This document shows positions 12,656-23,660 of a DNA stretch of 64,000 nt, piece after piece. Both the position numbers and the translations under genes were made by a program. Source of the stretch: Piezodorus guildinii. Taxonomy: Eukaryota; Arthropoda; Insecta; Hemiptera; Pentatomidae. The first letter of the stretch is position 1; each line of letters opens with the position of its first letter. The notes under the pieces were generated by a model. That model worked only from the letters and a program-made list of their open reading frames with translations, had not been told where the DNA came from and made no database searches. The stretch lies in the NCBI GenBank assembly GCA_023052935.1, contig CM041297.1:99470484-99534483 (forward strand). Direction: 5' to 3'.

Positions 12656-12735
12656 ATAAATAAATAAAGTAAAAGTAATAAATAAATAAAAATAAACTAA
12701 TAAATAATAAATAAATAAAATAATAAAATTTACAG
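12655..12735. repeat. (TAAA)n-type simple repeat
   Basis: About 80 bases of imperfect AATA/AAAT repeats directly beside the SINE 5' end. Confidence 0.8.
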
Positions 12736-12739
12736 AAGA

Positions 12740-13828
12740 TACAAATGCTTCAAAAACAATTTTTATGTGATTGAATAGTAGAAGCTAACGACAGAGTACG
12801 AGGAGAATGAAATAATGATTAAAACTAACTGAATATGAGTTTGTACAAAGAGTTCACATTATTCCTCTACTTACTGAATATAATAATAGCTAGATAAACA
12901 AATACTACTAATATAAACAAAAAGAGCGTTTTGAAGAAATATTTCTTACTTTAATTTTGTTCGGTAGTAAATTGTTAGCTTCCAGAATTGTTTATACACC
13001 CAATAGCTTAATCCACTATTGTTGGGGGATGAAATGAATGGTGAGAAAAGTGCAGGACGGAAACAGTAAATACTGCCCAGGATAAGATGAAAAGAACTCT
13101 GGTCGTAAAAATCGTCCCTTGCGCTAGGGCTCCGCTCGTAAACACCTTAGCTGCGGATGGAACCTTTTAGTCCCTCTACTCTCGTCGACTTTATTAATAC
13201 AATTCTTTTTTCTTTTTCTCATGGAGACCTCAGCTATATCCTTCGGTTCCTCTTTCTTAGTTCTCAGATGTGCAAAGAAAAGCTAGAAAAAAAACTAAGC
13301 TTCCTCGTACAAAAATATAGAATATGTTCTGATATCATTCAAAATGAAATAACAAAAAACTTTTCTTTTCAGTCTGACCTATGTTCAAAATTATTTGATA
13401 TTAACAGAATTTTCTTAACCTAAAGGGGTGGATTATCCACAAAGAGCAAACATAATGGGGCCGGGTTAAAATAATTGTTATAAGACTAATCATAATATTT
13501 ATTGTATTGTATATAGCTATTCTGAGTTAATCAGTTACATTTATTCAAAATATTTAAATTGCTCCCAAAAATTAATAAATAAATTAAATAGCCTGTTTTT
13601 GAAGAATTTTTTTATAAATCTATAATACCTAAATTGATTCTTATAATTGTCTCGATGACTAATAAATTTTTATTGGTGAAACAATCGTAGAAAATGTATA
13701 AAAATAAAGTATGACTTTTGCATGTTATTTAATCAAAATGTGGATTTTCCGTCAGTTTATATTTTTTATTAAATACGTTACTATATTCTACAAAAATTTA
13801 TATATATATATATATTACGACTATTTAA
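12740..13828. other. AT-rich DNA with one unremarkable open frame
   Basis: An 88-codon plus-strand frame at 13157-13423 has no recognisable motif and AT-driven composition. A short (TA)n run lies near 13799-13814. Nothing else seen. Confidence 0.35.
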
Positions 13829-14000
13829 GGTATGGAGACCCAGCTTCTTTAAAGTGGGTACCCAAATTGGAGAAAAAACCTGGCGGCTGAGCGTGATCTG
13901 AAAGCCTAATCACGTCATTGTGTGGCTTTTAGCTTAGGAAAAGTACGAATCTCTATATATACTACGCCCAATGCCCTTCATCGGTTGTAGAGCTACAGTT
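13829..14000 (+). mobile_element. SINE family 1, 5'-truncated
   Basis: Opposite orientation to the other family 1 copies. Preserved blocks are GGAGACCCAGC, AAAGTGGGTACCCAAATT, AACCTGGCGGCTGAGCGTGA, GGCCTAATCAC-like sequence, AGTACGAATCTCTATAT and the terminal GGTTGTAGAGCTA. The tRNA-like head is absent. It lies about 100 bases from the 3' end of the LINE at 14.1 kb, whose terminal sequence it shares. Confidence 0.8.
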
Positions 14001-14100
14001 ATTTTGTTTTGTTTATATACATACATACACACACATATATAGGTTTTGTAAAATTGTATGCTAATATTTTTTAATATTATTTAATACCACACTCACACAA

Positions 14101-15890
14101 ACATTCTTCTTCTTCTTTTAATAGCTCTACAACCCATAAAGGGTCTTGGCTTCCTCTAACAGCAAGCGCCATGCATCTCTGTTCTGTGCCGCTGCCATTC
14201 AGTTTCGGACCTTCTAATAGTTTCTAGGGCCACACAATCGGTCTACCAACTCTTCGACGACTATACAAAGGCTCAGTCATATTTCTCTTTGTAGGTAGAT
14301 CGTCAGACATTCTGGCCAGATGCCCAGCCCACCCGTGTCTTCCAAGCTTGATAATGAATGGGACGTCCAGCTCTTGGTACATGTCTTACAACTCCCGAAT
14401 ACTTCTCCTCCTCCATTCATTGTTCTCGTATACCCCGCCGTAAATTCGACGTAATACTTTTCTTTCAAATGTGAGGAGTTGATCTTCAGCCCTGGTTGTG
14501 GTCCATGTCTCCGAGCCATAACATAATACAGGACGGATGCGAGTTCTGTATATGATAACTTTGGTTCTCCTAATTATCAAATTGCTTGCGAGATGCATCC
14601 GGAGTCCAAAATAGTAGCGGTTGGCAGCTAATATTCTCCTAATCTCCACGGCAGCATCGTTGTTGCATGTTACCTTTAATCCACAAGAAAGGTCCAAAAG
14701 AAACATTGGTGCCTTTTGATCTCGGAGCTTGATCTGATACCATATACTTGGTCTTGGCCTCATTGACAGTAAGTCCTATCTTTTTCGCAGCAGCTTCCAG
14801 AACAAGGAATGCCTCAACTACTGCTTGCCTGGATCTTCCTATTATATCAATATCATCTGCGTATGCTAACAGCTGCACTGATTTGTTCCATACCGTACCT
14901 GAAGTCTGAACCTGCGAGACCCTTATTGCTTTCTCTAACGCCATATTAAAGTGCAGGGATGACTGGGCATCCCCTTGCCTTACTCCTCTTCTGGATGGAA
15001 ATTCTATTGATCTTCGACCTTTTACTTGGACCACACATTCAATATTTTCCATTGTAAGCCTTATGAGTCTTATGAGCTTTGGTGGAACATTCAGGTCGTA
15101 CAGTGCTTTGAAAAGCCATTTTCGATGAATACAGTCGTATGCTGACTTGAAGTCAATGGAAAGATGATGCGTGGTCACATTATACTACCTTCCTTTCTCC
15201 TGAACAGTGCGGAGGCTAAAAATCTGGCCTGACCGGAACCCACACTGTTAATGACCAGTTTCGTGTTCAACAATCGGAAGTAGCCGGCAAAATAAGATGT
15301 TTGAAAGTACTTTAAATGCACACGGAAGCAGATATATTCCTCTATAGTTTGTGCATCTAAACATGTCTCCCTTCTTGTGTATGGGGCAGATTACCGTTTT
15401 TCTCCATTCGCTAGGTAACATTTCGTCATTCCAAATGGTTAGTACTACATTATGTAAACGCTTGATCAGCTCCTTCCTGCTTAATCAGTTCTGCGGGGAG
15501 TAAGTCAATGACGGGAGCTTTATGATTCTTTAGGCGGCTAATTTCCTCAACAACTTCCTCTCGTCTCGGAATATTTCCTCCATTCCTCCATGCAGGTCTC
15601 ATTATCAGTTAATAGGATTCCTTCTGCATTTTTACACATACTTGATGTTTGCTTGAATGGCTAACTAGTGGCATTTACTTTTTGGAAGAATTTTCTGGCC
15701 TCATTTGAAGATCTGAGGTTCTCTAGATCTGCTAAGTCAGCATTGCTTCTTTGTCTCTTTTTTTGTCGATGAACGCGTTTCTCTTCTCCTGTATTCCTCA
15801 ACAGTTCTACGCGTCTGCCTATTGATCACGGCTTTATAGGCCGTATTCTTCGTGTCAGTAAGAGCTCTGCACTCTTCATCGAACCAACAC
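14101..15890 (-). mobile_element. Decayed non-LTR retrotransposon (LINE), 5'-truncated
   Basis: Read on the minus strand, about 1.8 kb of a LINE ORF2 runs from the endonuclease-RT linker (WFDEECRALTD near 15885) to the C-terminus LLEEAKTLYGL-stop at 14127. It ends in a short (GAA)n tail at 14104-14116. There is essentially no 3' UTR. The 5' part, including the endonuclease, is missing, as is usual for incomplete target-primed reverse transcription. Its terminal ~30 bases are shared with SINE family 1, which makes this LINE group the likely mobiliser of that SINE. Confidence 0.88.
14127..15890 (-). pseudogene. LINE reverse transcriptase, frameshifted
   Basis: Domain order on the minus strand: linker (15885-15600), an RT segment with QCGFRSGQ near 15240, the palm motif with SIDFKSAYDCIHRKW (15150-15110), RRGVRQGDAQSS (about 14985), the catalytic LLAYADDIDIIGRS (about 14860-14820, YADD box intact), a KTKYMV motif, CYGSETWTTTRAEDQ (thumb), and the C-terminus. 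Several frameshifts and stops break the frame (between QCGF and the FKSAYD segment, at about 14640-14760 and near 14390), and the stretch normally lying between QCGF and FKSAYD is shortened. The clade is uncertain. The FADD-like box and GSETWT motif suggest a group lacking a C-terminal RNase H. It cannot produce enzyme. Confidence 0.85.
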
Positions 15891-15894
15891 ACAA

Positions 15895-17137
15895 ACACAT
15901 ACCGGTAAATATGTGTACACCCCCTTTATGTTTCCTCAATTCTACTCTTTCCAGCCAAACTTAAATTTTGTTATAAATAAAAAGGTATCATGGCCTCGTA
16001 TATTAAGGATTCATCATGGCATTGTTGCTTTGTATAGTCAAATTAGTCTAGCCACATTGAGGGCAATCTCGGGGAACAATACAATCATATTGAGCAAGTC
16101 TCAAGCAATTATAGCGACACACAACCCATTTATAAACGCACACAATACCAGACTCATTGTTATAGGCTGTAATATTTTTCTTATAATCTCTCTACCCTGT
16201 AGACACTCTCTTGTTATAAATAGAAATAAATAAATCATCTAAGAAAAATGATACTTCCTTGCACGCTAAAATGAAATGAAATATCATTATTCTTTAAAGG
16301 TCGTCTAACCACTTATTGGAATTTTCCAGTCACAATTTATTTATTTTTAGTAGTACATGCAACAATCTAATAAGATCCCATTTCATATTAGTATTATTAT
16401 TATCATAGAAAATTTACCGGATCATTCTAAAAGAGGGCTTGGTCTATTTATAAAAATGTACTCAATTAAACTAAATAAATAATCATAAACATCTCAAGAT
16501 AAAATCGTAGCATGCACGAGGGATGATTTATCAATTGAAATATAGCTTATTGTCACGTCAGTAAAACTATCTCTTATGGCCAGAAAATGTATGAGTTCAT
16601 TGTAGTATTCATTCCCTTGCAAACTTCAAAATAAAAAAAAACATGCAATTCAAACTAAAATTGATCAGATTAAATTCTAAAATAATCTCTATGACTTATT
16701 TTTATAGCTCAATAATATATTATTATTTCGAACTTTAGAACATAAAAAATCATTTTATTTTAGGACATAGGCCCCAAAGAATTATTTTGAAGAGTTGACC
16801 GATGAAATAGGGGATGTCATTTGGAGTGCTATCCGAGAAAATCGAGTTTTTAAGTTTGGATCTTTAATTAAGTATGTTTTATAATTTTTCTTCAAATTTT
16901 TTTATATGTCGTTTTCCTTTTTGGTTTGAGGAGCAAAATAATAAATTTGCTCGAAACAGACATAATACGCTCTAAAACATAATATATTTGAAAAAAAAGA
17001 AAAGAAATTAAACATAAAAGAAAGGAAGACAGTTCTATAAGCTTCCCCTTTCTTTCTTGTTTTATTAATGAAATGGTGATAATATCACCATTAATAATAT
17101 TAATAATACACAATCCATATAATATTTTGATATTCTA
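15895..17137. other. AT-rich DNA, nothing recognised
   Basis: A 106-codon plus-strand frame at 15913-16233 has no recognisable features and is probably chance. No terminal repeats found. Confidence 0.35.
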
Positions 17138-18048
17138 TTGGGTTGTGTCACATGAAATGTCCGTTTTCAAATTAAACGATTTTTATTAAAAATACGATAT
17201 GAAAACAAGATAATTTTATTCCAAGTATTTACCTTCTTCTTCTACACATTTTTCGCAACGTGACACTAACTTTTTTATCTCCGAACTGAAAAACTCTGAG
17301 CTTTGAAGTGAAACAAAATCTGAAAACGCACTTTTCACTTGATCATCATTTTCAAAAAGTTTTCCTTTGGCGAAGTTGTCTAAATTCCTGAACAGGTGGT
17401 AATCTGTTGGAGACAAGTCGGGAGAATGTGGTGGGTGCGGAAGAACTTCGTAGCCCAGTTCTTACAAATTTCGCACGGTATGTTTTGAAACATGGGGTCT
17501 TGCTGCCGCTCAGTGAGATCATGAGGTACCCATGTATCGAGCTTTTTTACTTTCCCAATACACTTTAAATGTCTGAAAACGGTAGATGCATTTGCATTTA
17601 ATTGTGCTGAGAGTCCTTTAACTGTTTGGTAGGGGTTTCCTTCTACTTTATGTTTGAGGACATCGTTGTCTATTACGGACGGAGGTCTTCCTCGGGGCAA
17701 GTTTTCCAAGTCGGTATCCCCAGCTAAAAAACTTAGCATGGTCCGTTCATTAACACTCCCTTCCCCAAACGCCTTGCAAATATTTCTAGCGGCCTCAGCT
17801 GCTGAATGGACGAGTTTAAACTCGTACAAAAATATTACTCGAAAATCGCGTGTTTCCATGTTCATATTTGGAGGTATATTAAAAGGGGGTTATTGAATGG
17901 GAAGCTAATGTTAATAATACAAAGGTAGAGGATTAGTAACTGTTTACTTTAAATATGTAAACATTCGGAAGAAAACAACAGAGACCTGCAAAATCGTTTA
18001 TGTATTTCAGAAACTATAAAAACGGACATTTCATGTGAAACAACCCAA
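17138..18048 (-). mobile_element. Internally deleted mariner, copy 1 of a pair
   Basis: Inverted repeats of about 30 bp, with outer end TTGGGTTGTGTCACATGAAA and inner CGTTTT, at 17138-17167 and 18019-18048 differ at one position. TA duplications lie at 17136-17137 and 18049-18050. The element is 911 bp. It is the same family as 59163-60065: termini, coding remnants and deletion junction all match. It encodes a broken transposase on the minus strand. Confidence 0.93.
17216..17865 (-). pseudogene. Mariner transposase remnant lacking catalytic core
   Basis: From MNMETRDFRVIFLYEFKL the N-terminal paired-like domain continues with AARNICKAFGEGSVNERT, the GRP motif (LPRGRPPSVIDND), and a second helix-turn-helix reading STVFRHLKCIGKVKKLDTWV then PHDLTERQQ. 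At MFQNIPC the sequence jumps to the region just before LGY-KVLPHPPYSP, then SPTDYHLFRN (third catalytic Asp) and the C-terminus EEGKYLE-stop. The DEKW and HDNARPH motifs with the first two Asp residues are deleted. A short local deletion also removes part of the first DNA-binding segment (MLSFLAGD, where the sister copy has ICRWFAKFSAGN). Confidence 0.9.
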
Positions 18049-18050
18049 TA

Positions 18051-18458
18051 TATTAAAATTTACACATGACTCTTCCCAATTCTAGGTTTTTCCGCGTGGA
18101 TATTCCCCCTTTCTTCCGAGTACGTGGTTCTTTCCATGTTGCTAGGATGTTTCCAACCGACTTTCATTTTTTCTGACTATTTCTTTTCACCCACATATTC
18201 TACTCAATTAGACGAACAATTATATATACGTAACTACAATTCGAAAAAAAATTTACTCTCCCGTTTTCTTCCGTGGACTCCTCATATATATACAGTTGAA
18301 ATATACAACATGCCTGGCTGACAAGCAAAAGAAACATAATTAATTATTATTTACAACGGTGTGTGATAAATATATACTTACAACAAAAACTGACAAAAAA
18401 AATCTTCAGTAGATAATTGTTGAACATAATTAAAAATATTGGAATAGATAGCAAAGTT
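18051..18458. other. AT-rich spacer
   Basis: No supportable features. Confidence 0.3.
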
Positions 18459-18719
18459 TTAATATAGGTAATGATATAATATTTTCTTCTTTCGAAGTAT
18501 GATATCTAGAATTGAGAAATCGCAATTGTTGAGCGTCTGTTTAAGATGACAAAGGGTATTGGAAAAGTTGGGATTCGAATGAGTAAAGAGAAGTATCATT
18601 GCAGATGTAAATAGGTAGAGAATTCCAGAGAGCAGAAAAGCGAGTAAAAAAGGAACGTTCAAAACTTTTAGTTGTATGAGTAGAACGGTGGGTAAAGGAC
18701 AGTTTTACAACATTTCTGG
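18459..18719 (-). pseudogene. LINE ORF2 C-terminal fragment
   Basis: The minus-strand translation contains RSTHTTKSFERSFFTRFSAL then WNSLPIYICNDTSLYSFESQ. The pattern R-(x)n-SF-(x)n-ALWNSLP-(x)n-SF is the hallmark C-terminus of many Jockey/CR1-group LINE reverse transcriptases. Two further examples lie at 27.6 kb and 34.5 kb. The SINE at 18720 abuts or interrupts it. Only this terminal piece remains. Confidence 0.6.
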
Positions 18720-18992
18720 GGGTCAGCCATAGCGTAGTTACTAGCATAACAGCTTTCTATGCCAAAGGTCGTGGGTTCAAACCTGCGGGTGGCCCTCGGA
18801 CTTTTTAATGGGAGTAAAAAATCCTTAGTTGTGCCGTCCTTCGGAGGGGACGTTAAAAGGTGGTCCCGAGCCTGTGCGATGTCAGGTACTAGTTAAAGAT
18901 CCCTATCCTAATAAAACCTGGATAGGCAAAATTTAGGACTCCCACAGTAGCATCGTCCGATTAGCCATTGTAGCATAAAGTGACGTTAAATA
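18720..18992 (+). mobile_element. SINE family 2, full length
   Basis: This is the best copy of the family. The tRNA-like head carries an A-box-like TAGCGTAGTTACTAGCATAA and a B-box-like GTGGGTTCAAACC, 30-40 bases apart, as in an internal Pol III promoter. The body has landmark blocks CCTTCGGAGGGGACGTTAAA, GGTCCCGAGCCTGTGCGATG, AAAGATCCCTATCC and AAAACCTGGATAGG, ending in GTGACGTTAAATAAATAAAC and a short A/C tail. Other copies are at 10.9, 22.4, 30.3 and 52.6 kb. It is non-coding and depends on a partner LINE, which is not identified here. Confidence 0.88.
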
Positions 18993-19583
18993 AATAAACA
19001 ACATCATTTCTTGTCTAGTAATGTCTAAGAAGACTGATTATCCTAGTTTAATCTGAGTGAGTAGGTCGAGATTCATTTCATGGGTTCATTGTTCAATGGA
19101 TTTCAACCCGGCCAAGCCTGATTCTAACATAGGTGACTCCCGTAGGTTAAAAGTACCGTTTAATAATATTAAAACATATATAATTTTTATTTTTCAGCAT
19201 AAAATATTTTCAATCCAAACTATTTCTGAGCCCTTTTTAAAATCGGAAAACAATAATTTTCTCTACAAGGCGGTTCCAGGAAGTAATAAATCATTCCTGT
19301 ATTTCCTCAAATAAAAATTCAATTTTAATGGAATGAAATCATTTTGGTTAAAAAATGTTTTACTAGAGCCATTCAATTTCATATGTAAATTAATTTTGGT
19401 ACAAATGAATAAAACATGTGGCGAACTAATTATAAAAGTGTTTTTTATGTTTGGCGTTTGATATATTTTAAGGTTTGAGGTAAAAGAAAATATGTGAAAA
19501 AAAATACCAATATATGACAATGTTCAACAATGACAACAGAAAGTTTTAGCCTGAAATTTCATTCTTAATTTATAAACCAGAAA
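18993..19583. other. AT-rich spacer
   Basis: Overlapping short frames on both strands near 19057-19520 have no recognisable motif. Confidence 0.35.
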
Positions 19584-20168
19584 TCTCTCTCTATATAAAA
19601 TGACAACGCGATTTTAGTTTTCACTAACTCTTTCTAAACAACGAGACGGATTTTTATTCGGTTTTCACCATCATTTGGGGCATTGTTTCCTGAAGGTTTA
19701 TAAGTGAAATTCATTACAATTTAGCTTTTCTTCAAACGGTAAAAATAAATTTTCTGTAATCAAGCCATAAAAAAATTATTCCTGAAATATAAGTAGTAAC
19801 ATAGACGTTTAATATACCGCTGGAAAGCACAAGATTTTAGAAAAGTAAATATGCAATCAAATAATTCTTACAAATGAAGCCGTAAGCTTATATACTTTAC
19901 ATACATAAATATAAAATAGTTATATACCTAATAGGATAGTTTATGAATACATGCATACCAATCAAGTTTATTTTTATAGAAAAATTAAATTTTTTGTTAT
20001 CTCAGCGTCATTTTAAAATAACAAACAAATAAACTTAACCAAATTCACTTTTCGTAACGGTAAACTAAACTCCTCAAGCGATATTCTCTAAATCGGTAAG
20101 AAAGAGCTTTTTTTAACATTAATAAGACCTCATTCAAATTACACGCGTGCGAAAGACGGGTCTGCTAG
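19584..20168 (+). mobile_element. Non-autonomous Helitron
   Basis: The 5' end is TCTCTCTCTATATAAAATGA, preceded by A. The 3' end is GACGGGTCTGCTAG, followed by T. A 5'-TC, a 3'-CTAG and insertion between A and T are the defining marks of Helitrons. No Rep/helicase coding sequence is present in its 585 bp. It also contains the ATATACCGCTGGAAAGC and AGATTTTAG core shared with the H2 repeats at 6.3, 22.3, 22.6, 30.6 and 56.5 kb. Confidence 0.75.
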
Positions 20169-21030
20169 TTAATGTATAAAACAGAAAATACTAATTCGAT
20201 ATTTTAACTTTTTTTTCTGATCTAACTATTCATTCTCTTAGCATTTGTTATTTGATATTGTGCATTGAATGATAAACAATGAAAATAAAAAGAGGGATTC
20301 TAAGATTTTTATTTGTTGTCTCTTGGCTCAATCTATTCCATGAAACGGGCATCTGACTCTTAGATGAATTTTTAGAAAAAAATAGCCAGCTTTTGAATTT
20401 TGTCATCAAACATAAAACCTTATTGTAGAGTTCCTCCTATTATTTTGCATTTACAGCGCTGTTAAATTCAGTATTTACTTGTCGTTTTACTGAAAGCAGT
20501 ACGGTACAGAAGAACTTTCTAGCTTCTTTGATTATACAAGTACACATTTCCAACTTTTTGATAAAAAATACACAAGCTTCATTGGACAAGTAGATTTAGA
20601 AAAAAAAATATATAAGGCTTTCTAAGAATTTAATAAACTCTCAAAGTTAAAAAGAATAAAAAAAAAAAAAAAAGTTTAATCCTGTTTTCAATCCAAGCTG
20701 CCCTTACAAAGAGCTCTCGCTCGACCATCGATCAGAAGATAAGGGTAAATTGGAGAAATAAATAACGCTATTGGGAGCCCTGCACAAAGATTTCCTGTAG
20801 TATTTAATTAAATTCTCTTTTATTACTAGAGTATGGCCGGGGATCACGCTATTGGACGCGGAACGCTATCACTAAATAGTCCGAGAGGAAATCAATGACC
20901 GGCTGACAGAACTAACCCGAAGATAACAATCTTAATGTTACTTTTTGAACTAATCTTTTAATATGTAAACCTTTCATCATTTAAAAAAATGTCGTGAATT
21001 GAGAGAAAAATCGAAATTGGATGTCATTAA
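20169..21030. other. AT-rich DNA, nothing recognised
   Basis: Contains an A-run near 20659-20673. No supportable features. Confidence 0.35.
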
Positions 21031-21062
21031 TCTATATTACCTATGTGGAATTAACACGAAAG

Positions 21063-21104
21063 TTTGTGTGTCTGTGTCTGTGTATTCGTGTGTGTGTGTG
21101 TGGC
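21063..21104. repeat. (TG)n microsatellite inside H2
   Basis: Interrupted TG/TCTG repeats. A shorter TG block sits at the equivalent place in the 56-kb copy, so this is a built-in part of the repeat. Confidence 0.8.
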
Positions 21105-21665
21105 GCAAAAAAGAAAAGTCGTACGAAATTTAAATTTTATACTTAAGACATTTATACGCCCGAGATGTTACTGCTAATTTTTCAACAAAATCAGCTAACG
21201 AGAAGAGCCACTTTTAACAATGCATTTTGCAAATTTTTACGATTTGCCTGACCCTAAATTCAAACCCCTGACTCAAAACCTATCAACTGCCACAAACCCA
21301 TATAATCCGCCCAGAAGACTATCGAGGCGCTGGCCAAGAGACCTGAAATATTGAAAGTTATTAGTTTTTTTTTAATCTATGTAGTTTGTTACATCTGTTG
21401 TTAGCATATTTGCTTATTGCAAAAAAAAAAAAAGCAGATAGCAAATACAATTGTAATGCCAAAAAAACTTCTATGAATAAATAAATAAAAAATAAAAATA
21501 AAATTATGTACATTCCAAAAGATTAACCATATCATCTTAATGACATTGATAAAGAACGGCTAAATATACAAGTTGAAAGAATTTGATGACCAACTAAAGG
21601 ATAAAACAGAAAAAAAAATGTTTAATGTAATTTTTGTTTTTTCGATATTGAGAACTGTAATATAG

Positions 21666-22286
21666 CCATACTAGACTAACACACTCTCACCTCATCACGA
21701 AAGACTTACCACCGAAATGCCCAAATTGTAACAATATTCTGACAATAGCCCATATTTTTCTGGAATGTCCATATTACATCAATAAACTAGAAGAAATAGG
21801 AATACATCAAAACATATCAATAACCTTAGGGAACGATACCAACAGAGGTGACAAAGCCATATATTTTCTCAATATAGTAAAGCTGTTAAAATATTTCTAA
21901 TGTCCATAAAAAAAAAAAAAATTGAATTGAAAAAAAAAAATAAATAAAAAAAAAAAAAATAATAAATGGATAAAATGAAAAACAAAATAGTAATAAAATA
22001 ATTTTAAAAAATTAATTAATGAGAAAAAATATATAGATAAAAATAATATTAATAATAATAAAATAAAATTTTGTATTGAAACATTACTTTTGATTTAATA
22101 CTTATTTATTATTGATATGACCTTATCTTTCTTTCGACATTCGTTCTTTTATTTATTATATAATATCTTATTCTTATTTTTTAGTTTAATTTTATTTTTT
22201 TTCTTATATTAAATGACCGTAGAATTATTTTCTGGATCAGGCGCTAATGACCTAGATGTTTTGCGCCTTAAACATAAAAACAAACA
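21666..22286 (+). mobile_element. 5'-truncated LINE inserted in H2
   Basis: 621 bp flanked by a 9-bp direct repeat GTAATATAG (21657-21665 and 22287-22295). The right-hand duplicate rejoins the H2 core, so the duplication marks the original H2 sequence. It carries a C-terminal ORF2 fragment, A-rich DNA, and a terminal block GGATCAGGCGCTAATGACCT to GCGCCTTAAACATAAAAAC that looks like a LINE 3' UTR. Confidence 0.7.
21670..21900 (+). pseudogene. LINE C-terminus with CCHC-type finger
   Basis: 76 codons open to a natural stop: TRLTHSHLITKDLPPKCPNC, then NNILTIAHIFLECPYY. The CxxC-(x)8-HxxxxC finger after an RLRTGH/TRLTH motif is the standard C-terminus of RNase H-bearing I-superfamily LINEs. The intact LINE at 42.5 kb has an equivalent finger (CDKCGDRETLKHILLVC). 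This copy lacks everything upstream. Confidence 0.7.
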
Positions 22287-22413
22287 GTAATATAGACATA
22301 TAATATACCCTTGGATAGAGAAAGATTTTAGGAAAACTATTATCTGACTACGGCATTGTAAAAGGTAATATAAAGTGACGAAAAGGGAATAAACTTATTA
22401 CTTATGGGATCAC

Positions 22414-22582
22414 TTGTAGCTGGGTGGTTAGCATAACAGCCTCCTATACCAAAGGTAACAGGTTCAAACCCACAGGTGGTCCTAGGATTTTTAATGGGAG
22501 TAAAAAATATACCGTCCTCAACGAGAGAACGTTAAAAGCTGGTCCCGAGCCTGTGCGATGTCCGGTACTCGTTAAAGATCCC
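22414..22582 (+). mobile_element. SINE family 2, 3'-truncated, within H2
   Basis: The tRNA-like head (TAGCTGGGTGGTTAGCATAA, B box GGTTCAAACCC) and body up to GTTAAAGATCCCTA are present. The 3' third is missing and H2 core sequence follows at once. The sequence just before it, GGATCACTTG, is the same as that preceding the minus-strand copy at 30.5 kb. Confidence 0.8.
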
Positions 22583-22882
22583 TAAAAGATAATAACAGCA
22601 ATATAAACATATATACTGTTGGAAAGCTAAGGATTTTAGCAAAAATTATTTTCGTAGACAAAACATTGTAAAAGTTGATGTAAAATGACAAATAGGGTAT
22701 ACAATTATTACTGATAATCATACGTAACAATTGTATAATGCTTTATTATTTAATCTAAATCATATGTTTCTAGCGGAACTGGATAAATGTTTATTTAAAT
22801 TTTAATTTAACGTGTATTTCATTTTTTTTTTTTTGTTAACAACCGAGGTAAGTGAAAGTCGTGTGTTGCCCACACCAGATTT

Positions 22883-23330
22883 TTAATGATTACATTACAC
22901 ATTAAACTGGATAAATATAGCCTTTCCACTCTTTTCTGCTTCTCGCAATTTCTCATCTCGTCCAGAGCAATGAAGGGATCCCAGAGCCACTTTATTTTTT
23001 TCACCAGCATCGGCCTAGGGTGGCAATTCTGATCTGGAAAATAACGTGAAACTACCAGAACTGAAAAGTCTGGACGGAAGCTTTCATTTCGTTTTAAGGC
23101 TCCAAAACACATTCCTTAGTAGAGTGGTCACCAACAAGTGATCCGCGAGATGTCATTGGAAAATTTTATTACAATTACCCCAATTAAAAATATTTGCGAA
23201 GGCCTGATATTGGCCGCTTTTGGTATAAAAAAAATTAAAAATTGATTAAAACTGTCATTATTTTTGACGTCATTTTTTCTTTTATCTCAGCCTGAAGTTA
23301 ACTAGGGTAAACTCTTGTCTCCAGGTATAT
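22883..23330 (-). pseudogene. Possible hAT-type transposase remnant
   Basis: The minus-strand frame contains SRYFPDQNCHPRPMLVKKIK, then WLWDPFIALDEMRN and ERLYLSSLM. The arrangement FP-(x)n-W-x-x-(D/N)PF-(x)n-EL-L-S resembles the C-terminal part of hAT transposase-derived proteins. Just beyond (23121-23160) a GTGGTCACCAACAAGTGATC sequence resembles a hAT-like end. Both similarities are by eye and partial, so this is tentative. Its C-terminus runs into the end of the H2 repeat. Confidence 0.3.
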
Positions 23331-23660
23331 TCTATTATAACTCATTGCATCAATAAAAGAGTAACATTTTTAAAGTCAGGGAAATGAGAAGTTCGTCGGT
23401 AGTTGCATGGCTGGCACCAATTAACTCAAAGCTGTGACATTTTCAACCGAGGCGATACAAAGAATTCGGCTTGAAATGTTAAACTTCAAGTAAGTTATTA
23501 ACAATTGCATGTATTTCAATGTAATTTTCTTCTTGAGTGAGCTTTATTTGGTAACACTTTATCTTTAAAAAGTGAAAGGCCTATGGCTTACTATAATGCC
23601 AATACCTTATCCCCGTCTCCTCATTTCTAGCATTTTTCATTTTTATAAAATCTGATTTTA
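23331..23660. other. AT-rich spacer
   Basis: No supportable features. Confidence 0.3.

Larger units (their letters stand above)
21031..22882 (+). mobile_element. Helitron-like repeat H2, interrupted copy
   Basis: Begins TCTATATTACCTATGTGG directly after an A, as a Helitron would. It has a (TG)n block (21063-21104), then ACTTAAGACATTTATACGCC and CAACTAAAGGATAAAACAG, both shared with the copy at 55985-56747. It is interrupted by a LINE (21666-22286) and a SINE (22414-22582). After each insertion the AATATAC core resumes, and it appears twice (22287-22410 and 22583-22720). It closes with GGTAAGTGAAAGTCGTGTGT and a short hairpin at 22862-22876. The end is not a canonical CTAG, so assignment to Helitron is likely rather than certain. 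Confidence 0.6.

Noticed and set aside
12655..12735. CRISPR-like or satellite array
   Set aside because: Only simple AATA/AAAT repeats beside a SINE. There are no unique spacers and no unit longer than four bases.
13157..13423. 88-codon plus-strand frame starting MEPFSPSTLVDF
   Set aside because: No domain, no second copy and no supporting signals. Treated as chance.
15913..16233. 106-codon plus-strand frame
   Set aside because: Both strands are open in places and neither shows family motifs. Probably chance.
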